From: a bacterium ADurb.Bin157
Lineage (GTDB): Bacteria > Muiribacteriota > Ozemobacteria > Ozemobacterales > Ozemobacteraceae
Direction: 5' to 3'
Assembly: GCA_002070375.1 (NCBI GenBank)
Contig: MWDD01000016.1
Location: 1 to 53,140 of the forward strand
DNA length: 53,140 nt
The position numbers and the translations under genes are program-made. A model generated the notes under the pieces. That model was not told where the DNA came from. It saw only the letters and a list, made by a program, of their open reading frames with translations, and did not search any database. Below, one piece after another: positions 17,147-25,290 of this stretch. Numbering within the stretch: the stretch's first letter is position 1; every line of letters starts with the position of its first letter.

Positions 17147-20076
17147 ATAAATCCAAGACAGTAATAACATCAAATTTAAAGGCAAATCCTTACCTTTTGC
17201 TCTTAATATGGATATTTTTAGTTATTTTACCAATGATATTATTACTTATTGGCGGGAATATAATAATAGAAGAAACTGATTTTTATCACAAAGAATCTGC
17301 AAAACTTAAAATTGTACAAGAATTTCATGCATTCAAAACTGACCTTACTCACACAGCCTTTGTCGAAAATATAATACAAAAGCATAAAAACATCTTAATT
17401 GAGCCCACCAACGCAAAAAAAGTATCTGATGATTTTTTTAAAACAACACAAATACCCATATCATTACTCATTAATTTTAATTCAGAAACTGATAGTTCAG
17501 ATATGTATCTGGCTCCATCACTATTAAATCATCTCAATCCAATACCAAAAACCATATCAAAAGAAATTTTAAAACATCACGGAGATGCATCTTTTTTAAC
17601 TGTCGAAACTTCAATAGTTAAATCTCCGGCTTTTATAAGAGCCGCTTCACATTTTAAAAACATTTTAAAAACACCGGGAAACATAGAACTGATTCCAAAC
17701 CGTCCCACACCATTCATTAGCGCCGTTACTCAATTAGGAAAAATCATAATAACATACATACCCGGAACTAAAAAAACAAATGAAACATACGGCGGTACAC
17801 TCGTTATAATAAGAGAAAAAGATATTCCGGTAAAAAAAATAATGCAATTTGGAATATCTAAAAGTCTGAATGATAATATAATAAGAAGTTATGAACTTGT
17901 TCAAAATCCTGAAATTTACTTTAAAAACACACAAGAGGCTGAACACAGCTTTAAAGAAGATTCACGAACAATAAGTCTCTTAGGATTTCCATCTGATGAG
18001 TTTACTCTCAGACTTATAACAAAAGGCACTTTTTACCCCTTACAAGTAGAGAAAATTAACAAAAAATTCATTTTTCTAAAGGTTACTGCAAACAGTGACG
18101 CATTAGAACATCCTTTAAAACAATTCATAGAAACGGCTAAAATGCCCGGATTAGCTCTTTTTTGCCTTGCTACAATCATTCTTTTAAATTTACACTTGTT
18201 TGGCTACGCTTCTTCATTAAACATATTTGCAAGAGTTATGATGAGCATTTTTACTGCCTCATTGCTGCCTTTTTCAATTTTTGCATCAGCACTGATTTTT
18301 GAACAAGAATACAGCAAATTGTACCGAACAGTTGAAATGAAGAACGTAGGTAATTTACAAGCTAACCTCCTTAGCAAAGCCCTTCAATCTTTTATTGAAT
18401 CAAAAGAGTCTGCCATTGCAAAGATAACCGAAGAAATATCTTCTCTCTCCTTTGAAGAAACAGTAGAATACTTCAATAAAAGAATTAAATCTCTTGGGGC
18501 AATTTCTGTATTGCTTATGAGTGACAACCAAGAAAGATCAATTGTTTACAATAAAGAAAATCAAGATGAAGTAATTATTTATGATGAAAAAAACAATGCC
18601 TTATATAATTCCCGAAGCCTTTCTCGAAATCTCTTAAATAATAAAACTAAAATTGATAACAGACTTCAGGGATTGGAGCGAGAATCTCAAAAACTTTTAT
18701 ATCTTGTGCTAAAAAAAGCATTAAGGAGCATACCACTAAACAGCAAAATGAGATCAGAAACCGGAAAGAGCATTGTCAATATTGAATTAAGCAATTACTC
18801 TGCTGTTTTTGAAAGCAGCGGAAAAATGATAATTGCGGACAACAGCAGTTTAAGCAGAGTTTACTCTTATCTTCCTCTCTTAGACAAAGAAAACAATAAC
18901 AACATTTCATTAAAGAACTATGCTGCTATCACATTTAATACTATAGATTTACTCGATGAGTTTTTGTCAATTTCACCTCAATACACTGAAACATTTGAAA
19001 AAAATAACTTTAAAATCCAACATTGTTTTATACCTATTGAAAAAAGAAATGAACTGCCAAACCAAGCGAACTTCAGAATTCCAAAAGAGGCAAAAATTGA
19101 ATCCTTGCAGCCGCTTTTCGAAAATATGGTAAAAACCATGTCCAACAACTCGCTTTACACTTCAAAAAGCTTTATAAATACCAATATTTTCTCGAGGCTT
19201 AACTTGTTGATAATTACACTCATCGAAAATAAACAGAAAACCGAAGAAAAACTTCAGAAAGAATTCTTATTAGTATCTGTCTACTTTATTTTAGCCACAC
19301 TCTCTATTGTTTATTTTTTAAAACGCTTTTTGATTAAACCCGTAAAAACTCTTATTGCAGGAGCCAGAAACATTGAACAAGGAAACTATAACACCTTTAT
19401 TACTTATGAATCAGGCGACGAATTTGAAAATCTTGTTGATATATTTAACGACATGAGTAAAGGCCTGCGACAAAAAGAAAAAATGATGAAATACTTGCCA
19501 ACCGATTTATTAGAAGAACTTAACACAGACTCTTCCTTAGTTCCGGGGGGCGAAAGAATTAATGCAAGCATTTTATTCTGCTCTTTACATGGGTTAAAAA
19601 ATTTAACAAATACAGATGAAATTGGAAAACTTATCGATATCGCAGATGATATAGCAACAAAAAATAACGGACAAATTGACAAACTGATTGGCAAAACCTT
19701 GATGATAGTTTTCAGAGACAAAAATACAGATTTAAACTATGCATATTCTGCTTGCAAAACTGCATTAGAGATCAGTAAAGCCTACAATGACAGCAAATTT
19801 AAGATACAAATCGGCTTAGCATCAGGAGATGTTGTTTCAGGAAAAATAGGTTCTTTACATGGAAAACTTGATTTCACTGTAATAGGAAATCCGGTAAACT
19901 TAGCCTCCCGAATTAAAGCATTTGCAAAACAAGCAAAATCAACAGGAATAGTTATTTGCCCAAACACAATACGCATTCTTAAAGGCAAATGCCAAATAAA
20001 CTTTATTACGAGAACCCAAATTAAAGGAAGAACAAGAACTTTTCCTATTTATGAATTGCTTTCTTTAAGAACATAA
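17143..20076 (+). CDS. Receptor-type class III cyclase, Asn/Arg subunit (C2-like)
   Basis: A 977-residue protein with the same plan as its neighbour: a helix at 17-38, an outside region, a helical pair (about 336-388), a second outside region, a helix at 708-728, HAMP (about 729-785) and a cyclase domain (about 800-970). Here both metal Asp positions are lost: S814 in FCSLHG and K851 in LIGKTL. The catalytic Asn919 and Arg923 (VNLASRI), adenine-type Lys847 and Thr912 are kept. This mirrors the animal C2 half. Seven residues are missing between the two metal positions compared with the first subunit. Its ATG overlaps the previous stop by 4 bp, which favours equal production of both subunits. 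Confidence 0.9.
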   Translation: MNKSKTVITSNLKANPYLLLLIWIFLVILPMILLLIGGNIIIEETDFYHKESAKLKIVQEFHAFKTDLTHTAFVENIIQKHKNILIEPTNAKKVSDDFFKTTQIPISLLINFNSETDSSDMYLAPSLLNHLNPIPKTISKEILKHHGDASFLTVETSIVKSPAFIRAASHFKNILKTPGNIELIPNRPTPFISAVTQLGKIIITYIPGTKKTNETYGGTLVIIREKDIPVKKIMQFGISKSLNDNIIRSYELVQNPEIYFKNTQEAEHSFKEDSRTISLLGFPSDEFTLRLITKGTFYPLQVEKINKKFIFLKVTANSDALEHPLKQFIETAKMPGLALFCLATIILLNLHLFGYASSLNIFARVMMSIFTASLLPFSIFASALIFEQEYSKLYRTVEMKNVGNLQANLLSKALQSFIESKESAIAKITEEISSLSFEETVEYFNKRIKSLGAISVLLMSDNQERSIVYNKENQDEVIIYDEKNNALYNSRSLSRNLLNNKTKIDNRLQGLERESQKLLYLVLKKALRSIPLNSKMRSETGKSIVNIELSNYSAVFESSGKMIIADNSSLSRVYSYLPLLDKENNNNISLKNYAAITFNTIDLLDEFLSISPQYTETFEKNNFKIQHCFIPIEKRNELPNQANFRIPKEAKIESLQPLFENMVKTMSNNSLYTSKSFINTNIFSRLNLLIITLIENKQKTEEKLQKEFLLVSVYFILATLSIVYFLKRFLIKPVKTLIAGARNIEQGNYNTFITYESGDEFENLVDIFNDMSKGLRQKEKMMKYLPTDLLEELNTDSSLVPGGERINASILFCSLHGLKNLTNTDEIGKLIDIADDIATKNNGQIDKLIGKTLMIVFRDKNTDLNYAYSACKTALEISKAYNDSKFKIQIGLASGDVVSGKIGSLHGKLDFTVIGNPVNLASRIKAFAKQAKSTGIVICPNTIRILKGKCQINFITRTQIKGRTRTFPIYELLSLRT

Positions 20077-20102
20077 AACCTTCACCCGATAAGATTAAAC
20101 AC

Positions 20103-20131
20103 TTGTCCTTGTTTGATTAATTTGCTATATT
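20103..20131 (+). promoter_or_regulatory. Leaderless-type promoter of the membrane protein/amidohydrolase pair
   Basis: TTGTCC (20103-20108), 17-bp spacer, TATATT (20126-20131), 6 bp (GAACTA), ATG 20138. No Shine-Dalgarno is present. Confidence 0.55.
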
Positions 20132-20137
20132 GAACTA

Positions 20138-20473
20138 ATGATACTGCTTAAATATCTGAATAAAACTTGTAAAAATCGAGTTGTTGCAAATAACGCACCA
20201 TCTCAGATTGCCTGTAGATTTTTAGGAAACAAAACTAATCCCTGCACATTAGATTGCATTTGCAAACATTGCGAAGAAAAGGGAATAGCTTTTTTTTACG
20301 GGGTTATTTTGAGTGCGGTATTGGCGGTTTATATAACGCTTTTTTGGCTAGGTCGACTTACGAGGCTTTCAAAGCCCGTTTCATGGCTTTTTGCTTTTCT
20401 TGCAAAACCAATTAAATCACTTTTATACTTACTTGCTTCAATTGTTAAGTTTATTAAAGGGTTGCCTTTTTGA
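20138..20473 (+). CDS. Small Cys-rich membrane protein, function unknown
   Basis: A 111-residue protein. The N-terminal half has six Cys (C11, C26, C36, C40, C42, C45). The last four, as C-x3-C-x-C-x2-C, look like a metal-binding knuckle. Two hydrophobic segments follow (about 50-70 and 80-100). I do not recognise the family. ATG 20138 follows a leaderless-type promoter. The stop overlaps the TTG start of the amidohydrolase by 4 bp (TTGA), so the two are made together and may work together. Confidence 0.7.
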   Translation: MILLKYLNKTCKNRVVANNAPSQIACRFLGNKTNPCTLDCICKHCEEKGIAFFYGVILSAVLAVYITLFWLGRLTRLSKPVSWLFAFLAKPIKSLLYLLASIVKFIKGLPF

Positions 20474-22059
20474 TCACTAAAAAGCAGATTTACTTTTATA
20501 ATTTTTCAGCAAGAAATCTCCCCGACTTCAGCAAAACCGACTTTGACTCTATGATTGTTGAAAACGGATTAATCAAAGAAATAGGCAAATACGGAAACAG
20601 TATTGCCGATGATAACATCTTACAATGCAAAAAGATTGACCTTAAAGGTGCGATTATATTTCCCCCATTTGTAGATGCCCATATACACTTCTTGCAAACA
20701 GGTATTTCTTTACTGGGATGCCAACTTAACGAAGTCAATTCTTTAAAAAAACTATTTGCACTCGTATCTGAAGAAAGCAAAATACATAATTATGTATTTG
20801 GATGGAATTTACAAGAATCATTATTAAAGGAAAAACGCATTCCGAGCCTAAAAGAACTTGATAAAATCTGCCAAAAAAAATTTGTTTGGCTGGCACGCGC
20901 AGACCTGCACTCTGCCGTTATAAATACCGTAACAAAGAATTGGGCAAACAAATTGCTACAAAATTCTGAATTCAACACACAAATAAATGATGAATGCAAC
21001 CTTATTTCAGGGGAAATCTATAATTTTCTCTCATTCAAATTATTAAATGAAATGCCTCAAAATTTAAAAAAGAAGGCTTTAAAACTGGCAGAAGAACTCT
21101 GTTTCAAACAAGGCGTAGGAACTGTCCATGCCTTAGAAGGCAATGAAAACACTCAAGATGATGTTATTCTGACTGCCAACTTTTTTAAAACAAGCAAATT
21201 AAATGCTGTTATTTATCATCAATCAGAAGACCCCACTCTGGCTACCTCCAACAACTGGAAACAAATTGGAGGCTGTTTGCTTGTTGACGGGTCAATTGGA
21301 AGCAAAACAGCTGCCTTAAATGAAGATTACGTCGATACACCCGGTTACAGAGGAAATCTTTACAGACAAACCGAAGATATTATTAAATTACTTAGAATGG
21401 CTGCGGACAATAAACTGCAGCTTGCAATGCACGCCATAGGAGACAAGGCAATTGATATTACTGCCGCTTGCTATGCTTGGGCAAGAGACACATATGGAAA
21501 TTCTTATCACCCCCATCGAATCGAGCATTTTGTTCTGCCCTCATTCAAAGCCATCAGAAATGCCAGGTTAAGCAGCTCATTTATTTGTATTCAACCGGCA
21601 TTTGATTATTATTGGGGCGGAGAGAATGGTTTGTACGCTCAAAAGCTTGGCAAAGAAAGAGCTCTAAAATGCAATCCTTTCAAAACTCTTTTAAATTCGG
21701 GTTTAATTTTAGCAGGCGGATCAGACAGTCCGGTAACCCCAATCAATCCGATACTTGGAATACATTCGCTTGTTAATCATAAGAACCCTGACGAACAAAT
21801 AGATTTAAATACAGCCCTGAGCATTTTCATCTCTGAGCCACACAAATTAACGAAAGAATCAGGGTTTAAAGGTTTTTTAAAAAAGGGTTTTCCTGCAGAT
21901 TTTGTTTGCCTGAGCAGAGACCCATTCAGAGTTTCTAAATCAAAAATAAAAAAAATCTGTCCCACCGCTTTGTATATCAGCGGTGAGACAGTTTATAAAA
22001 GAAATAGCTTATTTCAAAAACTGAAGGGCTTCATTAATAAGCTGTTAAACAGTAATTAA
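20470..22059 (+). CDS. Amidohydrolase family 3 protein (YtcJ-like)
   Basis: A 529-residue metal-dependent hydrolase. It has the N-terminal beta-sandwich piece, H71-x-H73 in VDAHIHF, a carboxylated-Lys/His region with HAIGDKAIDI, HRIEHF and the late Asp in AGGSDSPV. The family hydrolyses C-N bonds in varied compounds; the substrate cannot be read from sequence. It starts at TTG 20470, overlapping the upstream membrane protein stop. Later starts would cut into the N-terminal strand region. The last 100 bp contain a hairpin that works as a terminator for the convergent gene. The two convergent stops overlap by 4 bp. Confidence 0.88.
   Translation: MITKKQIYFYNFSARNLPDFSKTDFDSMIVENGLIKEIGKYGNSIADDNILQCKKIDLKGAIIFPPFVDAHIHFLQTGISLLGCQLNEVNSLKKLFALVSEESKIHNYVFGWNLQESLLKEKRIPSLKELDKICQKKFVWLARADLHSAVINTVTKNWANKLLQNSEFNTQINDECNLISGEIYNFLSFKLLNEMPQNLKKKALKLAEELCFKQGVGTVHALEGNENTQDDVILTANFFKTSKLNAVIYHQSEDPTLATSNNWKQIGGCLLVDGSIGSKTAALNEDYVDTPGYRGNLYRQTEDIIKLLRMAADNKLQLAMHAIGDKAIDITAACYAWARDTYGNSYHPHRIEHFVLPSFKAIRNARLSSSFICIQPAFDYYWGGENGLYAQKLGKERALKCNPFKTLLNSGLILAGGSDSPVTPINPILGIHSLVNHKNPDEQIDLNTALSIFISEPHKLTKESGFKGFLKKGFPADFVCLSRDPFRVSKSKIKKICPTALYISGETVYKRNSLFQKLKGFINKLLNSN
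21957..21991 (-). terminator. Rho-independent terminator for the nucleotidyltransferase gene, inside the convergent CDS
   Basis: On the minus strand a stem of 12 pairs with one mismatch (CTGTCTCACCGCT pairing with AGCGGTGGGACAG, loop of about 9 nt) is followed by ATTTTTTTTATTTTTG. It lies about 65 nt after the stop at 22056 and within the last codons of the plus-strand amidohydrolase. Confidence 0.75.
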
Positions 22060-24560
22060 TCTGCTGTTTTCCATCTTTCAACTGCAGAAACCATATCTTC
22101 CAATAATGCGTTGACTTTATCATCAGAAGCAGCTTCAACTGTTATATTCACAAATGGTCTGTCAGGATCAGGCAATACAAGAGCCCATTCGTTGTGGTTA
22201 AGAATTATTTTAACCCCGTCAATCAGATGAGTTTCTTTACCCTTTGCGTATTCCATAGCATATCGCATGACTTTGCCTTTTGCCTCCCAGGGGCAAGGTA
22301 TTCGGCAACATTTTGTGAAAAACTCGGGAACCTCGTCAACTATGTCTGATAAGGGACGATTGATCTTTGAAATTGCTTCAAAAAGCTTAACTGTTGCAAT
22401 AATTCCGTCAAAAGCAGCCTGGAAAGCAGGAAATATAACACCGCCTCGTTCATCCAAGCAGGCTTCGACATTCTCATTTAATGCCGCATCATTTAAAGCT
22501 CGAACATTGGTTTTTGTTCTTATAATTGTTCCGCCAAAGTTCTTTGCAAGTTTTTCAATTTCCCCGGTAGCCGAAACAGGCACCGCAATCCTTGCTTTTT
22601 TAACAATTGAAAAAACTAATTTTGCCCATGTGAGCATTGCATTTGTGCCCGAGATTGTTCTGCCAAGATTATCAATTATTGTAATGGACTCAGAACCATT
22701 TCCCATAACAATCCCGAGATCCGCTTTCAACGATTTTACAATTGAAGACACATTATTTTGGGACTGTTCGGGAGTCAAAGCCCAAACCTTGTTTTCATCA
22801 TGATAGGCATTCAAAGTTATTACTTCACAGTTTAGTTTTCCAAGGAAAGTATTAAAAACTCCGCTTGCATCACTGCACGCATAATCAAGAACAACCTTAA
22901 GTTTGCGCTTTTCTATCGAAGCAGTATCAACATATCTGAGCAACTCTTCGCTGTAGTTCTCGGGAACACGCGGCGGGAAAGAAATCTCACCGACCTCATT
23001 AACCGATGAACGTCTAAAGTCTTCTCTGTTAAATATTCTTTCAATAGATTTTTTCTGTGCAACAGAAATATCGCGGCCTTCGTTATCGAATATCTTAATT
23101 TCTAACTGATCGGGATTATTGTCTGCAACTTTGACATGAACCCCGCCGCCACGCATAAAAGCAATAGGCTTATATCTGGCTACCGGTTCCGGAGTAGAGC
23201 GCAAATCTGCAACATTTATGCCGGCAGAAGTTAAACCGCAAATAATCGATCTGTTTATCATTCTGCTTACCTTATTTGAATCACGAGAAACAATTATGCT
23301 CGATGCCTTAGGCAAGCTGCTTCCAAATGCAGAACCGATCTTTGATGCAATTTCGGGGGTGACTTCAATATTTGCAAGCCCAACTATTCCGAAATCATTA
23401 AATAAATTTTTGCTCCATTTATCATTCCAAATAATGCTTGAAAGAACTGTAGAACCCTCTTCAACTCGCTTCTTAGGCCAAACTTTCACATTTTCCCGAA
23501 TTAAAGAACCTCTTCCGACAATACAATCGTCACTTATTATTACGCCGTTTTCAATTGTTACTTTATCTTCAAGAATCGTGTTGTTGCCGATAACAGCTTT
23601 TCCGAGTTTTGAATTTTCACCTACTTTTACATTGGCCCAGATTGTCGCGCCATTGACTGAAGAGCCTTTCTTAATAACCGTATCATCGCCCACAACACAA
23701 TTTTCAAGGTTGGTGCCCTCTTCAATGACACAATTATTACCAATAACAACACCGCCCTTAAATTTGGCCTTAGGAGAAATATTACAGTTTTTGCCAACCC
23801 AAACATCTCTGCCGATTATATTCAATCGTTCGCCGGGAATTTGTATTTTGACGTCGCCGTTAAGAACGTTTTGATGAGCCAACACATATTCATCGAGGCT
23901 TCCGATGTCTTTCCAGTAACCTTCAGCAATGTAACCAAACAAAGGCAAACCCTCTTTAAGCATCAATGGGAAAAGATTTTTGCTGAAATCAAACTCTGTT
24001 TTTTCAGGAATATATTTGAAAATTTCGGGTTCTAAGATATAAATTCCGGTGTTAATTGTATCGGAAAAAACTTCTCCCCAACTTGGTTTTTCCAAAAAGC
24101 GAATTATTTTTCCGTCTTCTGCAGTTATTACAACTCCGTATTCAAGAGGATTTGCCACTCTGGTTAAAACCATAGTCGCCATAGCCTTATTTTTTTTATG
24201 AAAATCTATAGCCTCTTGAAGATCAAAATCCGTTAAAACATCTCCGGAAATTATAATAAAAGGTTCATCTTTTAATTTTTCTTCTGTATTTTTTACGCTT
24301 CCTGCAGTTCCGTAGTCTGCTGCAGCCATTTGGTATTCCATATTAATACCAAATTTGCTTCCGTCAGAAAAATAATCTGTAATAACTTCAGGTTGGAAGT
24401 ATAAAATTGAGCAAATCCTGTCAAATCCATATTGCTTAAGCAAATTGACTATGTGTTCCATCATGGGTACATTAGCCAATGGGGCCATAGGTTTGGGAAT
24501 ATTACAAGTTACCGGTCTTAAACGCGTGCCAAATCCGCCTGCCATTATCACAGCTTTCAT
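22056..24560 (-). CDS. Sugar-1-phosphate nucleotidyltransferase with degenerate phosphomannomutase domain
   Basis: An 834-residue three-part protein. Residues 1-235 are a nucleotidyltransferase with GGFGTRLRP (8-16) and PKPM (K23), of the mannose-1-phosphate guanylyltransferase/glucose-1-phosphate type. Residues 250-370 are hexapeptide (left-handed helix) repeats. From 375 on is a phosphohexomutase fold whose active-site elements are lost. The phosphoserine loop is ADNNP (D480 for Ser, N481 for His) and the metal loop DGDGDR is replaced by MGNGSE (619-624). The sugar- and phosphate-binding loops are also changed. Similar fusions occur in cyanobacteria. It should make NDP-sugars; the third domain is probably regulatory. 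ATG 24560 was chosen over an upstream ATG at 24578 because GAGGAA lies 6 nt before it. Confidence 0.88.
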   Translation of the reverse strand: MKAVIMAGGFGTRLRPVTCNIPKPMAPLANVPMMEHIVNLLKQYGFDRICSILYFQPEVITDYFSDGSKFGINMEYQMAAADYGTAGSVKNTEEKLKDEPFIIISGDVLTDFDLQEAIDFHKKNKAMATMVLTRVANPLEYGVVITAEDGKIIRFLEKPSWGEVFSDTINTGIYILEPEIFKYIPEKTEFDFSKNLFPLMLKEGLPLFGYIAEGYWKDIGSLDEYVLAHQNVLNGDVKIQIPGERLNIIGRDVWVGKNCNISPKAKFKGGVVIGNNCVIEEGTNLENCVVGDDTVIKKGSSVNGATIWANVKVGENSKLGKAVIGNNTILEDKVTIENGVIISDDCIVGRGSLIRENVKVWPKKRVEEGSTVLSSIIWNDKWSKNLFNDFGIVGLANIEVTPEIASKIGSAFGSSLPKASSIIVSRDSNKVSRMINRSIICGLTSAGINVADLRSTPEPVARYKPIAFMRGGGVHVKVADNNPDQLEIKIFDNEGRDISVAQKKSIERIFNREDFRRSSVNEVGEISFPPRVPENYSEELLRYVDTASIEKRKLKVVLDYACSDASGVFNTFLGKLNCEVITLNAYHDENKVWALTPEQSQNNVSSIVKSLKADLGIVMGNGSESITIIDNLGRTISGTNAMLTWAKLVFSIVKKARIAVPVSATGEIEKLAKNFGGTIIRTKTNVRALNDAALNENVEACLDERGGVIFPAFQAAFDGIIATVKLFEAISKINRPLSDIVDEVPEFFTKCCRIPCPWEAKGKVMRYAMEYAKGKETHLIDGVKIILNHNEWALVLPDPDRPFVNITVEAASDDKVNALLEDMVSAVERWKTAD

Positions 24561-24609
24561 ATGTATTTCCTCACTCATTCCTTGTTGGTTAAATAAAAAC
24601 CTTTTAGCT

Positions 24610-24639
24610 ATTGTAGGGGTTCTGCCACAAATAAGTCAA
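24610..24639 (-). promoter_or_regulatory. Promoter of the nucleotidyltransferase gene
   Basis: On the minus strand TTGACT (24639-24634), 18-bp spacer, TACAAT (24615-24610). The leader is about 45 nt and contains GAGGAA before ATG 24560. This separates the gene from the dnaE-to-GNAT operon upstream. Confidence 0.6.
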
Positions 24640-24648
24640 CTATTTTCA

Positions 24649-25290
24649 TCAGCCTATAACTTGAAACGTAAAAATAGTTTCTGCGTGCATAAAACCGGCT
24701 CTTTTTACTGTACTGACCGAGGCCTGATTTGTGTCTTCAACTATGTAAACCATGCCTTTATTATGCTGTACAAAGTAATCTGCCGCAGCGTTTAATAAAG
24801 CGGCACCCAAACCTTTTCCCCTGTGAGACGGCATTATTTCAATATAAACCTCAACAAAATTGTCAGACTCTCTTATTGGCTTTACATAGCCGACAATGGT
24901 TCCGTTATATATTAAAAACAGCTGGTTTTGTCTTGCTTCAATAGTATATGGCGATCTAACTTTTTCGTGTTTTTTCTTATTATGTTTATCTGAAAAAAAA
25001 TAAAGTAAACACCCTTTTCTGGGGTATTCAGAGAAATATGAATATTTATTTTCGGGAACCAAAAATATTAAATTTTCTGCTTTAACACGATTTATATTTT
25101 TTTTTGCAGAACAAGGAGAGCCAACCATACGTGCGATGTTCCAGTCTGCAGAATCTTTCTGAGCCGGCATATAATACCAGCCCCCATTTTCACTCCAAAA
25201 TAAAGTAGATTCGCTAATTCGATCTATTTCATCGACATAACAAACTTCATTTGAATAAAAATAATCTAAAATATCAAAGCCAATCAACAT
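24649..25290 (-). CDS. GNAT-family N-acetyltransferase
   Basis: A 213-residue protein. The acetyl-CoA-binding motif IMPSHRGKGLGAALLNAA (about 152-169) and the following GFMHAETIFTF strand place it in the GNAT superfamily, which transfers acetyl groups to amines. The first 120 residues are not typical of small GNATs and contain no motif I recognise. The target is unknown. ATG 25290 lies inside the end of ygiQ (7-bp overlap), so it is the last gene of the dnaE operon. Confidence 0.85.
   Translation of the reverse strand: MLIGFDILDYFYSNEVCYVDEIDRISESTLFWSENGGWYYMPAQKDSADWNIARMVGSPCSAKKNINRVKAENLIFLVPENKYSYFSEYPRKGCLLYFFSDKHNKKKHEKVRSPYTIEARQNQLFLIYNGTIVGYVKPIRESDNFVEVYIEIMPSHRGKGLGAALLNAAADYFVQHNKGMVYIVEDTNQASVSTVKRAGFMHAETIFTFQVIG

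Noticed and set aside
22267..23874. Plus-strand open frames opposite the nucleotidyltransferase gene
   Set aside because: The minus-strand frame has clear domains and a promoter with Shine-Dalgarno; the plus frames have neither.
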